DNA from: JADKAV01 sp963704075
GTDB taxonomy: Bacteria > Actinomycetota > Actinomycetes > S36-B12 > UBA10799
Length of the DNA: 64,000 bases
NCBI GenBank assembly: GCA_963704075.1
Contig: CAVPGV010000004.1
Span: 124,001-188,000, forward strand
Direction: 5' to 3'
This document shows, one piece after another, positions 48,502 through 59,327 of this stretch. A program made the translations under genes and the position numbers. The notes beneath the pieces are model-generated. The model worked only from the letters and a program-made list of their open reading frames with translations. It was not told where the DNA came from and did no database searches. Positions within the stretch are counted from its first letter, which is position 1; the number at the start of each line of letters is the position of its first letter.

Positions 48502-51228
48502 TCAGGACAGACCGTGACGGTCGCGGCTGGCCTGCTCCTGGGCGCTGAACTGGTTGAAGCGCGGCAGGAACTTGTCCCACTCGATGATGTGGGAGTCGAT
48601 CTCGGGTCCGTCGATGCACGCGTGCTTACGCACCGGCTTGCCGTCGATGAGCACCGGCACCATGCAGGCGCCGCACATCCCGGTCGCGTCGACCATGATG
48701 GAGTTCAGGCTGGCCACGCAGGGGGTCTGGTAGCCGAGGCACAGGTCGCTGACCGCCCGCATCATCAACGGCGGGCCGATGGTCACGACCTCGGCCACGC
48801 GCCGGCCCTCCCCCCGCGACTGCGCCTGCAGCATCTGCTCCAGCGGCCCGGTGACGAAGCCCGGCACGCCGAACGAGCCGTCGTTGGTGGTGTAGACGAC
48901 CTCGAGCCGGTCGCCGAACTCCGATTGCAGCAGCCCGATCCGCTCGTCGGCCTGCGCCCAGAACATGAGATCCGCGCTGCGGAACCCGGAGATCAGCGTC
49001 ACGTGGTTTCCCAGCCGAAGGTGCTCGCGCATGATCGGGTAGACCGGCGGCAGGCCCAGTCCGCCGGCGGTGAAGACCACCGTGGCGTCGGGGTCGTGCT
49101 CGTGGATCTCGCTCGGGCGCCCGAGCGGACCGGCGATCCCGGTGAAGGCGTCGCCCACGGCCATCCGGTTGATCTCGATGCTGCTGGTGCCGACCCCCTG
49201 AACGACCAAGCAGATGCTGCCGTCCGCGGCGTCCCAGTCGGCCAGCGTAAGAGGGATGAGTTCGCCGTCGGGCTGTGGGAGCACGCGCACGAACTGACCG
49301 GCCTGCGCCGACCTCGCGATCAGGGGCGCCCGCACGGTGAACTCGACGATGCCGTCGCTGAGGTCCGCCTTGGCCAGGATCGTCGCCTCGGTGGTCGCCA
49401 GTTCGGTGTACTCGCCGGCACGCGCGACGGACTCCCGGATGACGTCGGGGGTGAGGTCGTCGATCGCGAGGATCTCGCGGGCCGCCGACTGGCCGTCCCC
49501 GGCCGCCAGGATCGCCGTGGAACCACCGCGCGCGGCGTCACCGCCTGTGTACACGCCGGACAGCGTGGTCTCTTGCGACCCCTTGTGGTCGAGGTTGATC
49601 GTTCCCCACTTGCTGGTCTCCAGGCGAGGTTCGGAGTCCTTGATGATCGGGTTCGCGGCGTTGCCCAGCGCCATGATGACCAGGTCGGCCGGCTTGGTCG
49701 CGGTGCGGCCGGTCGACACCGGGCGACGGCGTCCGGAGTCGTCGGGTTCCCCGAGTTCCATCTCATCGAGGACGGCGGCCGTGACGAAGCCGCGGTCGTC
49801 GCCCAAGAACTCGACCGGCGAGCGCAACTCCTCGAAGCGGATGCCCTCTTCGAGCGCATGATGCTGCTCCTCTACCCGGGCGGGCATCTCCGCCTGGGTG
49901 CGCCGGTACACGATCGTCACGTGGCCGCCGAGACGCCGGGCGGTGCGGGCGGCGTCCATCGCGGTGTTGCCGCCGCCGATGACCAGGACCTGCTTGCCCT
50001 CGGTGTCCGGCAGCGGGGTCTCGTAGTCCGAGCGCAGCCCCTGCATCAGGTTGACCCGGGTGAGGAACTCGTTGGCCGACATCACGTTGAGCAGGTGCTC
50101 GCCGGGGACATTCATGAACCGGGGAAGGCCGGCGCCGGTGCCCACGAAGATCCGGGCGAAGCCCGCGTCGCGCAGGTCCTGCAGGGTGGCGGTCTTGCCG
50201 ACCACGAAGTTCATCACGAAGCGTCCGCCGAGCAGCCGGATCTTGGCCACGACGTCGTCGATCAACTCGTTGGGCAGGCGGAACTCCGGAATGCCGTAGC
50301 GCAGCACCCCGCCGAGGGCGTGGAAGGCCTCGAACACCGTCACCGGGAAGCCCTGCTCCGCCAGCAGGTAGGCGTTGATGAGCCCGGACGGCCCCGAGCC
50401 GATGATGGCCACGGGGGGGTGCGTTGCCATCTCCCACGGGTCGCGCACGCCGGCGAACCGACGCTGCGTCGCCTGTGGGTCGACGAGCTTCTCGCGCTCG
50501 GGCAGGAACCACTCGAGTTGGCCGATGGCGATGGGCGTCTTCTGGATGCATGCGCCCTGGCACTGCAATTCCTGCGGGCAGACCCGGCCGGTGACGTCGG
50601 GCAGGGGGTTGCTCGACTCCATCAGCTCCAGCGCCTCACGGAACTGGTTCTTGCCGATGAGTTCGATGACCTGCGGGATGTGGATGGAGACCGGGCAGCC
50701 ACCAACGGGTTCCCGGCACCCGGCCAGGAACGTCCCGAGCTCGCACGGCTTCTCCTCGCACTGCTTGTCGCGCAATACCTCCAGCCACACCAGCAGGTCC
50801 ACTTCGCGCTGGGTGTAGCCCTGCTCCAGGTAGCCGAGGAAGCCCTGGTTGACCAGGCCGAAGTCGTGGGCCCGGTTCTCGGCGTCGCGCACGAACGGCT
50901 CGATGGCGTTCTGCGCCGGCCACCCCTTCGACAGTCCGGCGAACATCGGGTAGCGGTCCGACAGGTGGGCGTCGATGGCGCGGATGAACTTGCGCTTGCC
51001 CGCAAGGGGCAGGTCCCAGATGAAGCGCATCAGCACGGTGCTGCTGTCGTCCCCGCGCACCAGCATCGACCACATGCTCCTGGTGAACTCCTCGCCCAGC
51101 TCGGGCTGCCGGAACTCCCAGGCCACCGCCTGCATGCCCTCTGAGATGAAGACGTCGCGGAAGGCCCGCGGATCGCTCTCCAAACGCCTGCGCAGCAGGT
51201 CCACCTGATGGTCGAGTTCAGCGGTCAT
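48502..51228 (-). CDS. NfnB-NfnA-like ferredoxin/NAD(P) oxidoreductase fusion
   Basis: A 908-aa flavoprotein. After a 160-aa N-terminal region of unknown type comes a GltD-like part: two-cluster Cys region (CREPVGGCPVSIHI, RVCPQELQCQGAC), FAD site IIGSGPSGLINAYLL and NAD(P) site VIGGGNTAMDAARTA. Then a dihydroorotate-dehydrogenase-B-like FNR part with MCGACMVPV and HACIDGPEIDSH, the [2Fe-2S] site. Together these equal NfnB plus NfnA in one chain. The ATG overlaps the PFOR stop (ATGA), so the two make a unit. Confidence 0.85.
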   Translation of the reverse strand: MTAELDHQVDLLRRRLESDPRAFRDVFISEGMQAVAWEFRQPELGEEFTRSMWSMLVRGDDSSTVLMRFIWDLPLAGKRKFIRAIDAHLSDRYPMFAGLSKGWPAQNAIEPFVRDAENRAHDFGLVNQGFLGYLEQGYTQREVDLLVWLEVLRDKQCEEKPCELGTFLAGCREPVGGCPVSIHIPQVIELIGKNQFREALELMESSNPLPDVTGRVCPQELQCQGACIQKTPIAIGQLEWFLPEREKLVDPQATQRRFAGVRDPWEMATHPPVAIIGSGPSGLINAYLLAEQGFPVTVFEAFHALGGVLRYGIPEFRLPNELIDDVVAKIRLLGGRFVMNFVVGKTATLQDLRDAGFARIFVGTGAGLPRFMNVPGEHLLNVMSANEFLTRVNLMQGLRSDYETPLPDTEGKQVLVIGGGNTAMDAARTARRLGGHVTIVYRRTQAEMPARVEEQHHALEEGIRFEELRSPVEFLGDDRGFVTAAVLDEMELGEPDDSGRRRPVSTGRTATKPADLVIMALGNAANPIIKDSEPRLETSKWGTINLDHKGSQETTLSGVYTGGDAARGGSTAILAAGDGQSAAREILAIDDLTPDVIRESVARAGEYTELATTEATILAKADLSDGIVEFTVRAPLIARSAQAGQFVRVLPQPDGELIPLTLADWDAADGSICLVVQGVGTSSIEINRMAVGDAFTGIAGPLGRPSEIHEHDPDATVVFTAGGLGLPPVYPIMREHLRLGNHVTLISGFRSADLMFWAQADERIGLLQSEFGDRLEVVYTTNDGSFGVPGFVTGPLEQMLQAQSRGEGRRVAEVVTIGPPLMMRAVSDLCLGYQTPCVASLNSIMVDATGMCGACMVPVLIDGKPVRKHACIDGPEIDSHIIEWDKFLPRFNQFSAQEQASRDRHGLS

Positions 51229-54200
51229 TTGATGATCTCCGCGTCGCAGTTGGCGCGCACCCGTTCGATGCGCTTGGCGATGTCCGGGGTCACCTCGACG
51301 GTGTCGGTGGCGCCGGGGATCATCCGGGCGATCACCCGCGCTTCGCCGTCGATGACCACCGTCGTCTTGGCGAAGAACTGGGGCAACTCCTGGTAGCAGG
51401 TGCCGCAGTCGTTGCACAACGCCTCGTCGGCGGGGTCGAGCCAGACCGGACCGTGGCCCGCGTCGGCCGGCGCCGTCTCCGCGGCCGGGGTGCTGGTGGC
51501 GGTCGCAGACATGGACGGCAGTGCCGCCCCGGCTGCTGCCGGCGCCCGGCTCGACGTCGCCAGCTCCGACATGGCCCGGGCGATGTCGTCCAGCGAACTC
51601 TCGCGGGCTGCGGCGGCATCCTCGTACTTCGACCGCAGTTCCTCGATGTCCGCGCGGTGCAGTGCGGTCAGCTTCGCCTCATGGACGCCGGACAGGTACT
51701 GCAGGGTCTGCCAGTAGCGGCGCCGGTCCTCGACCAGCGAGACGATCTCGTGCGAGCAGGCGACCTTGATCAGGTGCCGGTCGTCGTCGGTCGCGTAGAT
51801 GAACGGCAGGTGGTCGGCGCGCTGGTCCGCGGGCAACTCGACGTACTCGTCGATGGGCACAGCGCTGGCTTCCTCGTCGGGCGCCAGTTTCCGGAACTGC
51901 TTCTTGAACCGCACCTCGCCCAGCGCGAACTCGGCCGGTGTCAGCGGGGTGGTCAGCAGTTGCAGAGCGCCTTCGTCGTCGAGGTACTCGAGCGTCTTCG
52001 TGGTCCACGTCTTGTCGGCGTCGGGGTTGCCCTCGATCGAGTACCAATCGTGCATGGTGGTTCCGTGTCGCGGGTCGTGGACGAACAGCGGATGCATCCG
52101 GCTCTCGACCGCCATCCGCGCCCGGGCGTTCGACGACGACTCCGGAATGCCGTGTTCGGACCCGCATGGGGTGTAGACGTTCATGACCGCCGGCGCCGGC
52201 TGGTACTCCAGGTAATCCATCGTCGTCTGCAGGAAGTGCCCGTGGAACGCGGTGCTGGTCGAGCAGGCGTACACGTGCGGGTGGAAGGAGGCGAGCAGGG
52301 CAAGTTCCTTGCGCGCCTCGTGCTTGCCGGAATGCGAGCCGCCGAAGCGGGATAGGTCGGAGTCCTGTCCTGTGAAGCTGGAGGTGGAAGCCTGGCCGCC
52401 GGTGTTGGAGTATGCGCCCGAGTCCAGGACCAGCATCTTGAGCGGGGTGTCGCTGGCCAGGATCCGGGACATCGCGCCGAAGCCGATGTCGTAGCTAGCG
52501 CCGTCCCCACCGATGGAGATGACCGTGGGCAGCAGCGCGAGTTCCTCGGGCGTGAACTTCTCCCACGACAGCGTGCGCAACTCGGGCTCGTGCTGTGCGG
52601 CGTCGTAGGCGTCGTCGAGTTCGAGGGCGGCGATCCGCAGGGCCCGCACATCGGCGGTCATCTGTGCCGAGATCCCCTCGAAGATCCCCTTGGCCAGCGG
52701 GGCGCTGTCCTGGAACAGGCTGTTCACCCACGGGTCGCTGTAGGAGTTGTAGGGCATGGTCGAGGCGTAGACGCTGCTGCACCCGGTGGCGTTCGCGATG
52801 ACGACCGGGGACGGGCCGTTGCCGGTGGGGCCGCCCTCGTAGAAGTACAGCCTGTTCTCCAACGTCGTGAGCGCCCCTTCGATCCGCTGCCGCCGCTCGG
52901 CGTCATCCAAGGTCTCGAGCTTGTCCCGCAACGCCGTCACCAGTTCGTCGAGTTCCCGCTGGTGGGCGCGGCGTCGATCGTCGGCGAGCGCGTGGCTGGT
53001 GGCCATCACGAGCCGGAGCGCGGTGACCTCCCCGCAGCCACGGCAGGCACCGTGTCCGCCGGTCGTGGAGTAGAAGTTGGCCCGGTCCAGCATGAGCCGT
53101 TTCAGATCGCCGTCCGGGCTGGTCGAGTCCGCGAGGAACCGCGCCGGTGTGTTCGGCAGCGCGGTCATGAACTCGAACCGGTCCTGCAGCGTCGAGAGCA
53201 CGTCCGCGTCCTCGTCGAGGACGGTCAAGGCTCCGGGGCCGCACACGTCGATGCACTCCAGGCACCCGGTGCACTTCCACGGGTCGACGGTCGCCGCGAA
53301 CAGCGCACCGGTGCCGGCAACAGAGCCTTCCATCGCATCGAAGAAGGGGCGCGTGCGGGCCACCGGGTAAGTGGCGAGCTTGGCGACGAGCCGGTCGAAG
53401 TTGCGCCGCAGGGTCGGCTGTCCCCAGTCGATGCTTTCGCCCACCGCGGCGAGGACCTCGTCGAACGGCCGGGCGGACTTGTCCTGCCGGTAGGACTCCC
53501 GCACCTGCTCTGAGAGCGTGTAGACGTGCGCGCGCAGCGCCTCCCGCTGCGGCTCGGTGACGTCGAGTTCCCGGATCCCGGTCAGGATCAGATCGTGGAT
53601 CTCGTGGACCACGTTGGGGATCGCGGCGTCCGGGCAGGCCAGGGCACATTCCATGCACCCGGTGCAGGTCGAGAAGTCGAACGCGGGCACGTTGCGCCGG
53701 AACAGGCCCTTGTCCTTCGCGGCGGCAGTTCCCGCCGGCATGAACAGCCCGGCCCCCGGCAGTACGGGTGCCTCGCCGATCGTCCCTTCGCGGAACGGCC
53801 TGGCCGTGGCGTCCTCGTAATAGGCGGGGTCGAACAGTCCCGCGGTGCTCGCGGCGGTGGCGCACATCGCTGCGGAGGGCGCCACGCTGTGCCGGAGGGC
53901 CACCGGCGGGTTCTCGTCGATCGCGAGGAACAGCGGGGTGTCGTACTCGACGACCTGGGTGGCCGCCATGCCTTCGCGGATGACCGCCATGTTGCCGTCG
54001 ACGACCGCCCTGCCCTTGCCCCCGAACTTCTTCACGATCTGGGCGTGGACCTTCTCGGCGATGGCGTCCTTGGATGCGCCGCCGGACACACGGTCGACAT
54101 GGCCGACCACCGCACCGATGAACGCGATGCCCATCATGCGGGTTTCCAGGTCTTCCGTGGGTGCGTTGCGCTTGGCGACGCTGAAGGCGTCGACGACCAG

Positions 54201-56285
54201 GAACCGGATCCGCTTGTCGCGGATCGTGCGCCGGGCATGGCGGGGCAGTTCCCGCCAGACGTCCTCGGGCGAGAGGTCGGACTGCAGGATGAACGTGCCG
54301 CCCTCGACGAGGCCCTTCAGCGGGTTCGCGTGGATGAACGCCCGGTGGTCCGGCGACACGACGACCTCGACGTCCTCGAGTTCGGCATTGGTGAGCAGGA
54401 CGGGTTCCGGGCTCAGCGTGATGTAGTAGTTGGTGGGCGCGCCGCTCTTCTCCGAACCGTACTTCGGGGCGGACTTGGAGTGCATCTCCAGCACCCCGGC
54501 GAGGATGTCGGTGAGCAGTTTGCCCGTGGCGATGGTGCCGTAGCCGCCGACGGAATGGAACCGGATCCGGATCGCAGATGGTGGCAGCAGCACCGGGTTG
54601 GGCTGGGTCTGCAACGCCATCAGTTCGGTCTCGGGGTAGGCCGCGCGCAGCCGGTCCTGCATGTCAGCCATATGTGCAGAGGTGGTCTTGTCGAAGAACT
54701 GGGACCCCAGGTAGACCAGCGGTGCGCCGTTCGGCTCGGTCATCTGCTCGAAGGCGGCGATGATGTGGCGAGGCTGCACGTCATGGCCGCCGAGCCCGAA
54801 GATCGCGGTCGTCAGACGCGGTTGCGCCGCCAGCGCAGGGATACCGTCGTGGCGCTGCTCCGTGGCGTTGGCCCCGGCCCGGAACAGTGCTTGGGTGACC
54901 AGGCTGGTCAGCGCGGTCTGGTCCGAGCGCTCCAGCACGGTGATCGCCTTCGCGCCTGAGATGGCTTCGATGAGTTCGGCCTCCGGGAACGGCTGGAGCA
55001 GTTTCACCGACACCACGCCGACCTTCATGCCCCGCTCGCGCAGGACAGGCAGGACAGCGCGGACGTCATCGGTGATCGAGCCGAGGCCCACCATGATGTA
55101 GTCGGCGTCTTCGCAGTCGTAGGCCATCACCGGGGAGTACGCGCGTCCGGTGAGTGCGGCGTACTCAGCCATCGCCTGCCGGGTCAGGGCGGGCACGGCA
55201 TTGGCGAAGTGGGTCCGGTGGTCGGCGGCCCCGGCCTGGAAGTCGGGCTGGTTCTGGACCGCGCCGGTCAGCCCCGGGCTGTTGACGTCGACCAGGGCTG
55301 GCACGAGTTGACGGGTGCCCTTCTCGAAGGCGTTGAGCCACTGGCGCCGCCACTGGCCGTGCAGTTCCTCCGGGACGAAACGCAGCGTCTGGTCGATCAG
55401 CTCCCCGGCGTTGTCCTGTTCGACCTGGTCGGCGATGTCGTCGAGGTGGGCGATCAGCGCTGCGAGGTCCGCCGGACGAAAGTCGTCGCGGTGGCGTTCC
55501 AGATACTGGGTCAAGCCGAAGACCCGCCCCTTGGCGCCGAACAGCACGTCCTGGGCCACCGTCGGGCTCTTGATCCGGCCGGCCGGGTCGCCGAGGTACT
55601 CGCGCAGCAACTCCGGCTCCGGCAGCAGAGCCTCGCTGAGCATGTGGCTGGTGGAGAACCCGTCCATGGCGTTGGCCACCGGGATCAGGGACAGCGCGGA
55701 GGTCCGGTAGGAGATGGCCGCCAGATCGGCAGCCTCCTGCGGATTGGAGCCGAACAGGATCGTGTACCCGGCGGACAACAGTGCGTAGACGTCGTCGTGG
55801 CCGGCCATGACGTTCAGGGAGTGCTTGGACACCACTCGCGCTGCGACCTGGAGCACGAAACCGCCGGTCTTCTTGCCGACGGTGACGTAGTGCGACTCCA
55901 TCGCGTAGAGGATGCCCTGGCTTGAGGAGGCGTTGGAGATGAACTGGCCCCCGGTCAGCGCCGCCCCGAGCGCGCCGCTCTGTGCCGAGTGCTCGCCCTC
56001 GGGTTCGAAGAAGAAGGGGTGCTTGCCCCACACGTTCACGCCGCCTTCGGCCCGGGCCGCCTCGAACAGTTCCGAGATCTCGGTCGATGGGGTGATCGGG
56101 TAGCCGATGACACCACCGCAGACATGGCGCATCACGTGGGCGATCGCACCGTTGCCGTGGATCACCGCGGGCAGCCCCGGGTAGTGCGCGTGCTCGATGG
56201 TCGGGCGCGCGTCGGCGCCCGCCACTGCGGTTTCGCCGGCCGGGGCGCTGCCCTCGGGCCGTGTGGTCGTGTTGCTCTCGCTCAT
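51225..56285 (-). CDS. giant pyruvate:ferredoxin oxidoreductase-like (2-oxoacid:acceptor) protein
   Basis: The product has 1686 aa against about 1170-1200 in standard PFOR. Order: alpha domain (VIGYPITPSTEISELFEAA, about 65), domain II, gamma domain (HSVGGYGTIATGKLL, about 570), [4Fe-4S] motif CTGCMECALACP (about 875), an unusual 135-aa spacer, CTGCLECIDVCGPG (about 1010), beta/TPP domain (CRGCGEV about 1085, GDGASYDIGFGAM about 1265), then a C-terminal extension with LCNDCGTC (about 1625), a partial ferredoxin-like site. ATG 56285 follows AAGGTGAGG. The overlap with the NfnAB-like gene suggests ferredoxin-to-NAD(P) transfer. Confidence 0.88.
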   Translation of the reverse strand: MSESNTTTRPEGSAPAGETAVAGADARPTIEHAHYPGLPAVIHGNGAIAHVMRHVCGGVIGYPITPSTEISELFEAARAEGGVNVWGKHPFFFEPEGEHSAQSGALGAALTGGQFISNASSSQGILYAMESHYVTVGKKTGGFVLQVAARVVSKHSLNVMAGHDDVYALLSAGYTILFGSNPQEAADLAAISYRTSALSLIPVANAMDGFSTSHMLSEALLPEPELLREYLGDPAGRIKSPTVAQDVLFGAKGRVFGLTQYLERHRDDFRPADLAALIAHLDDIADQVEQDNAGELIDQTLRFVPEELHGQWRRQWLNAFEKGTRQLVPALVDVNSPGLTGAVQNQPDFQAGAADHRTHFANAVPALTRQAMAEYAALTGRAYSPVMAYDCEDADYIMVGLGSITDDVRAVLPVLRERGMKVGVVSVKLLQPFPEAELIEAISGAKAITVLERSDQTALTSLVTQALFRAGANATEQRHDGIPALAAQPRLTTAIFGLGGHDVQPRHIIAAFEQMTEPNGAPLVYLGSQFFDKTTSAHMADMQDRLRAAYPETELMALQTQPNPVLLPPSAIRIRFHSVGGYGTIATGKLLTDILAGVLEMHSKSAPKYGSEKSGAPTNYYITLSPEPVLLTNAELEDVEVVVSPDHRAFIHANPLKGLVEGGTFILQSDLSPEDVWRELPRHARRTIRDKRIRFLVVDAFSVAKRNAPTEDLETRMMGIAFIGAVVGHVDRVSGGASKDAIAEKVHAQIVKKFGGKGRAVVDGNMAVIREGMAATQVVEYDTPLFLAIDENPPVALRHSVAPSAAMCATAASTAGLFDPAYYEDATARPFREGTIGEAPVLPGAGLFMPAGTAAAKDKGLFRRNVPAFDFSTCTGCMECALACPDAAIPNVVHEIHDLILTGIRELDVTEPQREALRAHVYTLSEQVRESYRQDKSARPFDEVLAAVGESIDWGQPTLRRNFDRLVAKLATYPVARTRPFFDAMEGSVAGTGALFAATVDPWKCTGCLECIDVCGPGALTVLDEDADVLSTLQDRFEFMTALPNTPARFLADSTSPDGDLKRLMLDRANFYSTTGGHGACRGCGEVTALRLVMATSHALADDRRRAHQRELDELVTALRDKLETLDDAERRQRIEGALTTLENRLYFYEGGPTGNGPSPVVIANATGCSSVYASTMPYNSYSDPWVNSLFQDSAPLAKGIFEGISAQMTADVRALRIAALELDDAYDAAQHEPELRTLSWEKFTPEELALLPTVISIGGDGASYDIGFGAMSRILASDTPLKMLVLDSGAYSNTGGQASTSSFTGQDSDLSRFGGSHSGKHEARKELALLASFHPHVYACSTSTAFHGHFLQTTMDYLEYQPAPAVMNVYTPCGSEHGIPESSSNARARMAVESRMHPLFVHDPRHGTTMHDWYSIEGNPDADKTWTTKTLEYLDDEGALQLLTTPLTPAEFALGEVRFKKQFRKLAPDEEASAVPIDEYVELPADQRADHLPFIYATDDDRHLIKVACSHEIVSLVEDRRRYWQTLQYLSGVHEAKLTALHRADIEELRSKYEDAAAARESSLDDIARAMSELATSSRAPAAAGAALPSMSATATSTPAAETAPADAGHGPVWLDPADEALCNDCGTCYQELPQFFAKTTVVIDGEARVIARMIPGATDTVEVTPDIAKRIERVRANCDAEIIK

Positions 56286-56868
56286 GGCCTCACCTTCCAC
56301 CCGAGTATCCCACCGAAGCACGCGGAACAGGGCGGTTGGGATGCAGTTGTTCCCCAGGCGTTCGCCTGGGAAGCGATGGTGACGAGTCTCCACCGCGTCC
56401 GGCCGTTTGTGACGAAGATACTCGGTCCGCACTGGAGCCTGAACGACCGCACGGGGACCACCGAAATCGTGAACGTCGTCGATTGACTGGACGCCAGTGC
56501 TTCCCGTGCCGGTCGCTGCGATGGTCGGTGACCCGCACGACAGGGCCGATGGGCTCGCCGTCTCACCCGTCTGCCCCATCACCGAACCGTCCGTCGCTGT
56601 CCCACCCCCACGCCCAGCACGCCCACGCACGTTGCGGCCAGCAGTCCTACAAGGGGTCGTCGCATCGCGTAAGCGTTCCACGCTTCTAGTGGCAGGTCAA
56701 TGACTAGCGACGACCCACTCGAATCACCCTCAGCGGTGTTGTTGCCGCCGGGACTACCAGCGCCCACGTGATGGCAGACCACCAGTCTTCGGCCAGAGAT
56801 TATCGAAAATCGCACTTGCGCAGGCATGAGGGAGTAGCGTCAGCCGAATCATGATCACTGGAGGAACC
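56286..56868. other. divergent intergenic region without a clear gene
   Basis: 583 nt between the PFOR and the secreted-protein gene. Frames here, including a 28-codon leader-like one on the minus strand (RRPLVGLLAATCVGVLGV), are not convincing on their own. It should hold the PFOR promoter. Confidence 0.45.
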
Positions 56869-59327
56869 ATGCACCCTCGCTCAATTGCGGTACTGGCCAG
56901 TGCGGCAACCGCACTCTCCTCCATCCTGATAGCCGCGCCGTCCGCAGTTGCCAGTGACAAGCCCGGCCCGTCCGCAGAGGTCACGTCTGCCGTCGCGCAC
57001 GACACCTCCCCACCGCTGCGCGAACTGGCCAAGTCGGCCCCGTCGACTCCGGAGTCCCTGACCGACCGACCGGTCACGACCAACCGCCCCGTGCCTGACG
57101 ACCGCATCGACGCGATCAACGCCGGCAACCCCGGTCCGCCGGTGATTCCGGATCCGACCGGACCGGGCACCGAGGACATGCCGGCCCTCGCGGGCAGTTT
57201 CGAGGGAGTCACGAACGTCAACGCCGTGTACCCGCCAGACACCGATGGTGACGTCGGGCCGAACCACTACGTGCAGATGGTCAACATTTCGTTCCAGATC
57301 TTCAACAAGTCCGGTACGTCGCTGCTGGGCCCCGCTGAACAACAACGCACTGTGGGCCGGCTTCGGCGGCGACTGCGAGACCCAGAACGACGGCGACCCG
57401 ATCGTGCAGTACGACCAGTACTCTGACCGTTGGTTGATGACGCAGTTCGCAGTCGGCGGAGCCACGTATCTCGAATGCCTCGCGGTGTCGACGACCCCGG
57501 ACCCGACCGGGATCCTGGTACCGCTACGCGTTCTCCTACACCGACTTCCCGGACTACCCCAAGTTCGGGGTGTGGCCGGACGGGTACTACGTGTCCTACA
57601 ACATGTTCGACAACCTCGGCTTCGCCGGCACGAAGGTCTGTGCCATGGACCGGGCGGCGATGCTCGCGGGAAACCCGGCGACGCAACAGTGCTTCGACCT
57701 TGCCGAGGAATGGTCGCTGTTGCCGTCCGACGCCAATGGTCCGACACCACCACCGACCGGTTCGCCGAACTACTTCGTCGGGGAGCACTGGGCCGACCAG
57801 GACAAACTGACGATGTACAAGTTCCACGTCGACTGGGCGACACCAGGCAACACCACTCTGACCGGGCCGATCACGATGAACGTGAACCCGTTCACCTGGG
57901 CGTGCCTGAACGTCACCCGCGGTCGCTGCGTGCCGCAGAAGGACACTGCGGTCAAACTGGAATCGCTGGGCGGCCGGGCTATGTACCGGCTGGCGTACCG
58001 CAACTTCGGCGACCACGAGTCGCTGGTGGTCAACCACACCGTCGCGATGGACGGCAACATGGGGCTCACCAGTCAGACGGGCATCGGCTGGTACGAGATC
58101 CGCTCACCCAACGCGGCCACACCCGACGTCTATCAGGAGGGGACCACCGCTGATCCGAACGGATCGACCTTCCGTTTCATGGGCTCGATCGCCCAGGACA
58201 AGCAGGGCAACATCGCCCTGGGCTACAGCAGTTCGAGCTCGACCACACACCCGGGCATCGAGTACGTGGGCCGCACGATCTGGGATCCGCCGAACCAGTT
58301 GCCACAGGCGGCGGCCACCATCATCGCCGGCACCGGGTCTCAGACCGGCAGCGCCGCCCGATGGGGCGACTACTCGTCGATGCAGATCGACCCCGTCGAC
58401 GACTGCACCTTCTGGTACACCAACGAGTACCTGCAGACCACCAGCGTCAACTCGTGGCGCACTCGCATCGCCAGTTTCAAGTTCCCCGGCTGCGGCGGCA
58501 CGGTGCCGACAACGCCGACGTCGGTCAGTGCCGTGCCCGGCAACGCCAGGCACGGTGAGTTTCGGTGCGTCCTCGACGCGGTCCGGATCTGCCGATCATG
58601 CGGTACAAGGTGACTGCCTCGCCGGGCGGCGCCTCGTGCACCACCACGGACGACCAGCTTGCACGCCGTCAGCGGGCTCACGAACGGCGAGGCCTACACA
58701 TTCGTCGCCAACGCGAGAAACGCCGCCGGTGACAGCGCCAACAGCGCGGCCTCCGCACCGGTGACGCCCTTCACCGTTCCGGGCGCTCCGTTCGCGCCGT
58801 CGGCTGTTGCCGGCAACCAGGACGCGAGTGTCTCGTGGTCTCCGGCCGACAATGGCGGATCGGCGATCACGAAGTACACCGCCACAGCCGCACCGGGCGG
58901 GGCGTCCTGCACCACTTCGGGGACCACTTGCACGGTGTCCGGTCTGACCAACGGAACCGCGTACACGTTCAGCGTCGTGGCGACCAACGTCGCCGGCGAC
59001 GGGCCGCCCAGCACCACGGCCGCCGTGACTCCGACCAGTCAGGCCCAGACCGCGAAGGTCAAGACCCCCAAGAAGATCAAGCCCAAGGGCAAGACCGTAC
59101 TGCTGAAGAAGGCGGTGAAGACCAACGCCGGGCAGAAGGCCAAGGCCAAGGTCAAGGTCTCGCCCAAGAGCAAGAAGTACTCGAAGGTCAAGATCACCAA
59201 GTCCGGCAAGGTCACCATCCAGACCAAGGGCAAGAAGAAACTCAAGGTGACGCTGAAATTGAAGGCTCCGGCCACCGATCGGTACACCGCCTACTCCTAC
59301 ACCAAGAAGTGGAAGGTCAAGAAGTAG
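56869..59327 (+). CDS. secreted fibronectin type III protein with Lys-rich tail (about five frameshifts)
   Basis: GGAGGA precedes the ATG. There is a signal peptide (IAVLASAATALSSILIAAPSAVA), then a large extracellular region (DTDGDVGPNHYVQMVNISFQIFNKSG to FWYTNEYLQTTSVNSWRTRIASFKFPGCGG), two fibronectin type III repeats (PTTPTSVSAVPGNA..., PGAPFAPSAVAGNQDASVSW), and a lysine-rich C-terminus of about 90 residues from TAKVKTPKKIKPKG. Frame shifts occur near 57334 (a C run), 57511, 58548 and twice more before 58660. Each resumes the same protein, so errors are likely. Confidence 0.75.

Noticed and set aside
48061..51144. A 1027-codon plus-strand frame
   Set aside because: It is the antisense of the NfnAB-like gene and rich in Arg, Gly, Asp and His as expected for such a shadow. 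No family resemblance.
56579..56670. A small secreted protein on the minus strand (RRPLVGLLAATCVGVLGVGVG)
   Set aside because: Signal-peptide-like, but the frame ends after 28 codons with nothing convincing after it in any frame.
56286..56681. N-terminal extension of the PFOR
   Set aside because: The frame is open but the composition is unlike PFOR; a good RBS sits just before the ATG at 56285.
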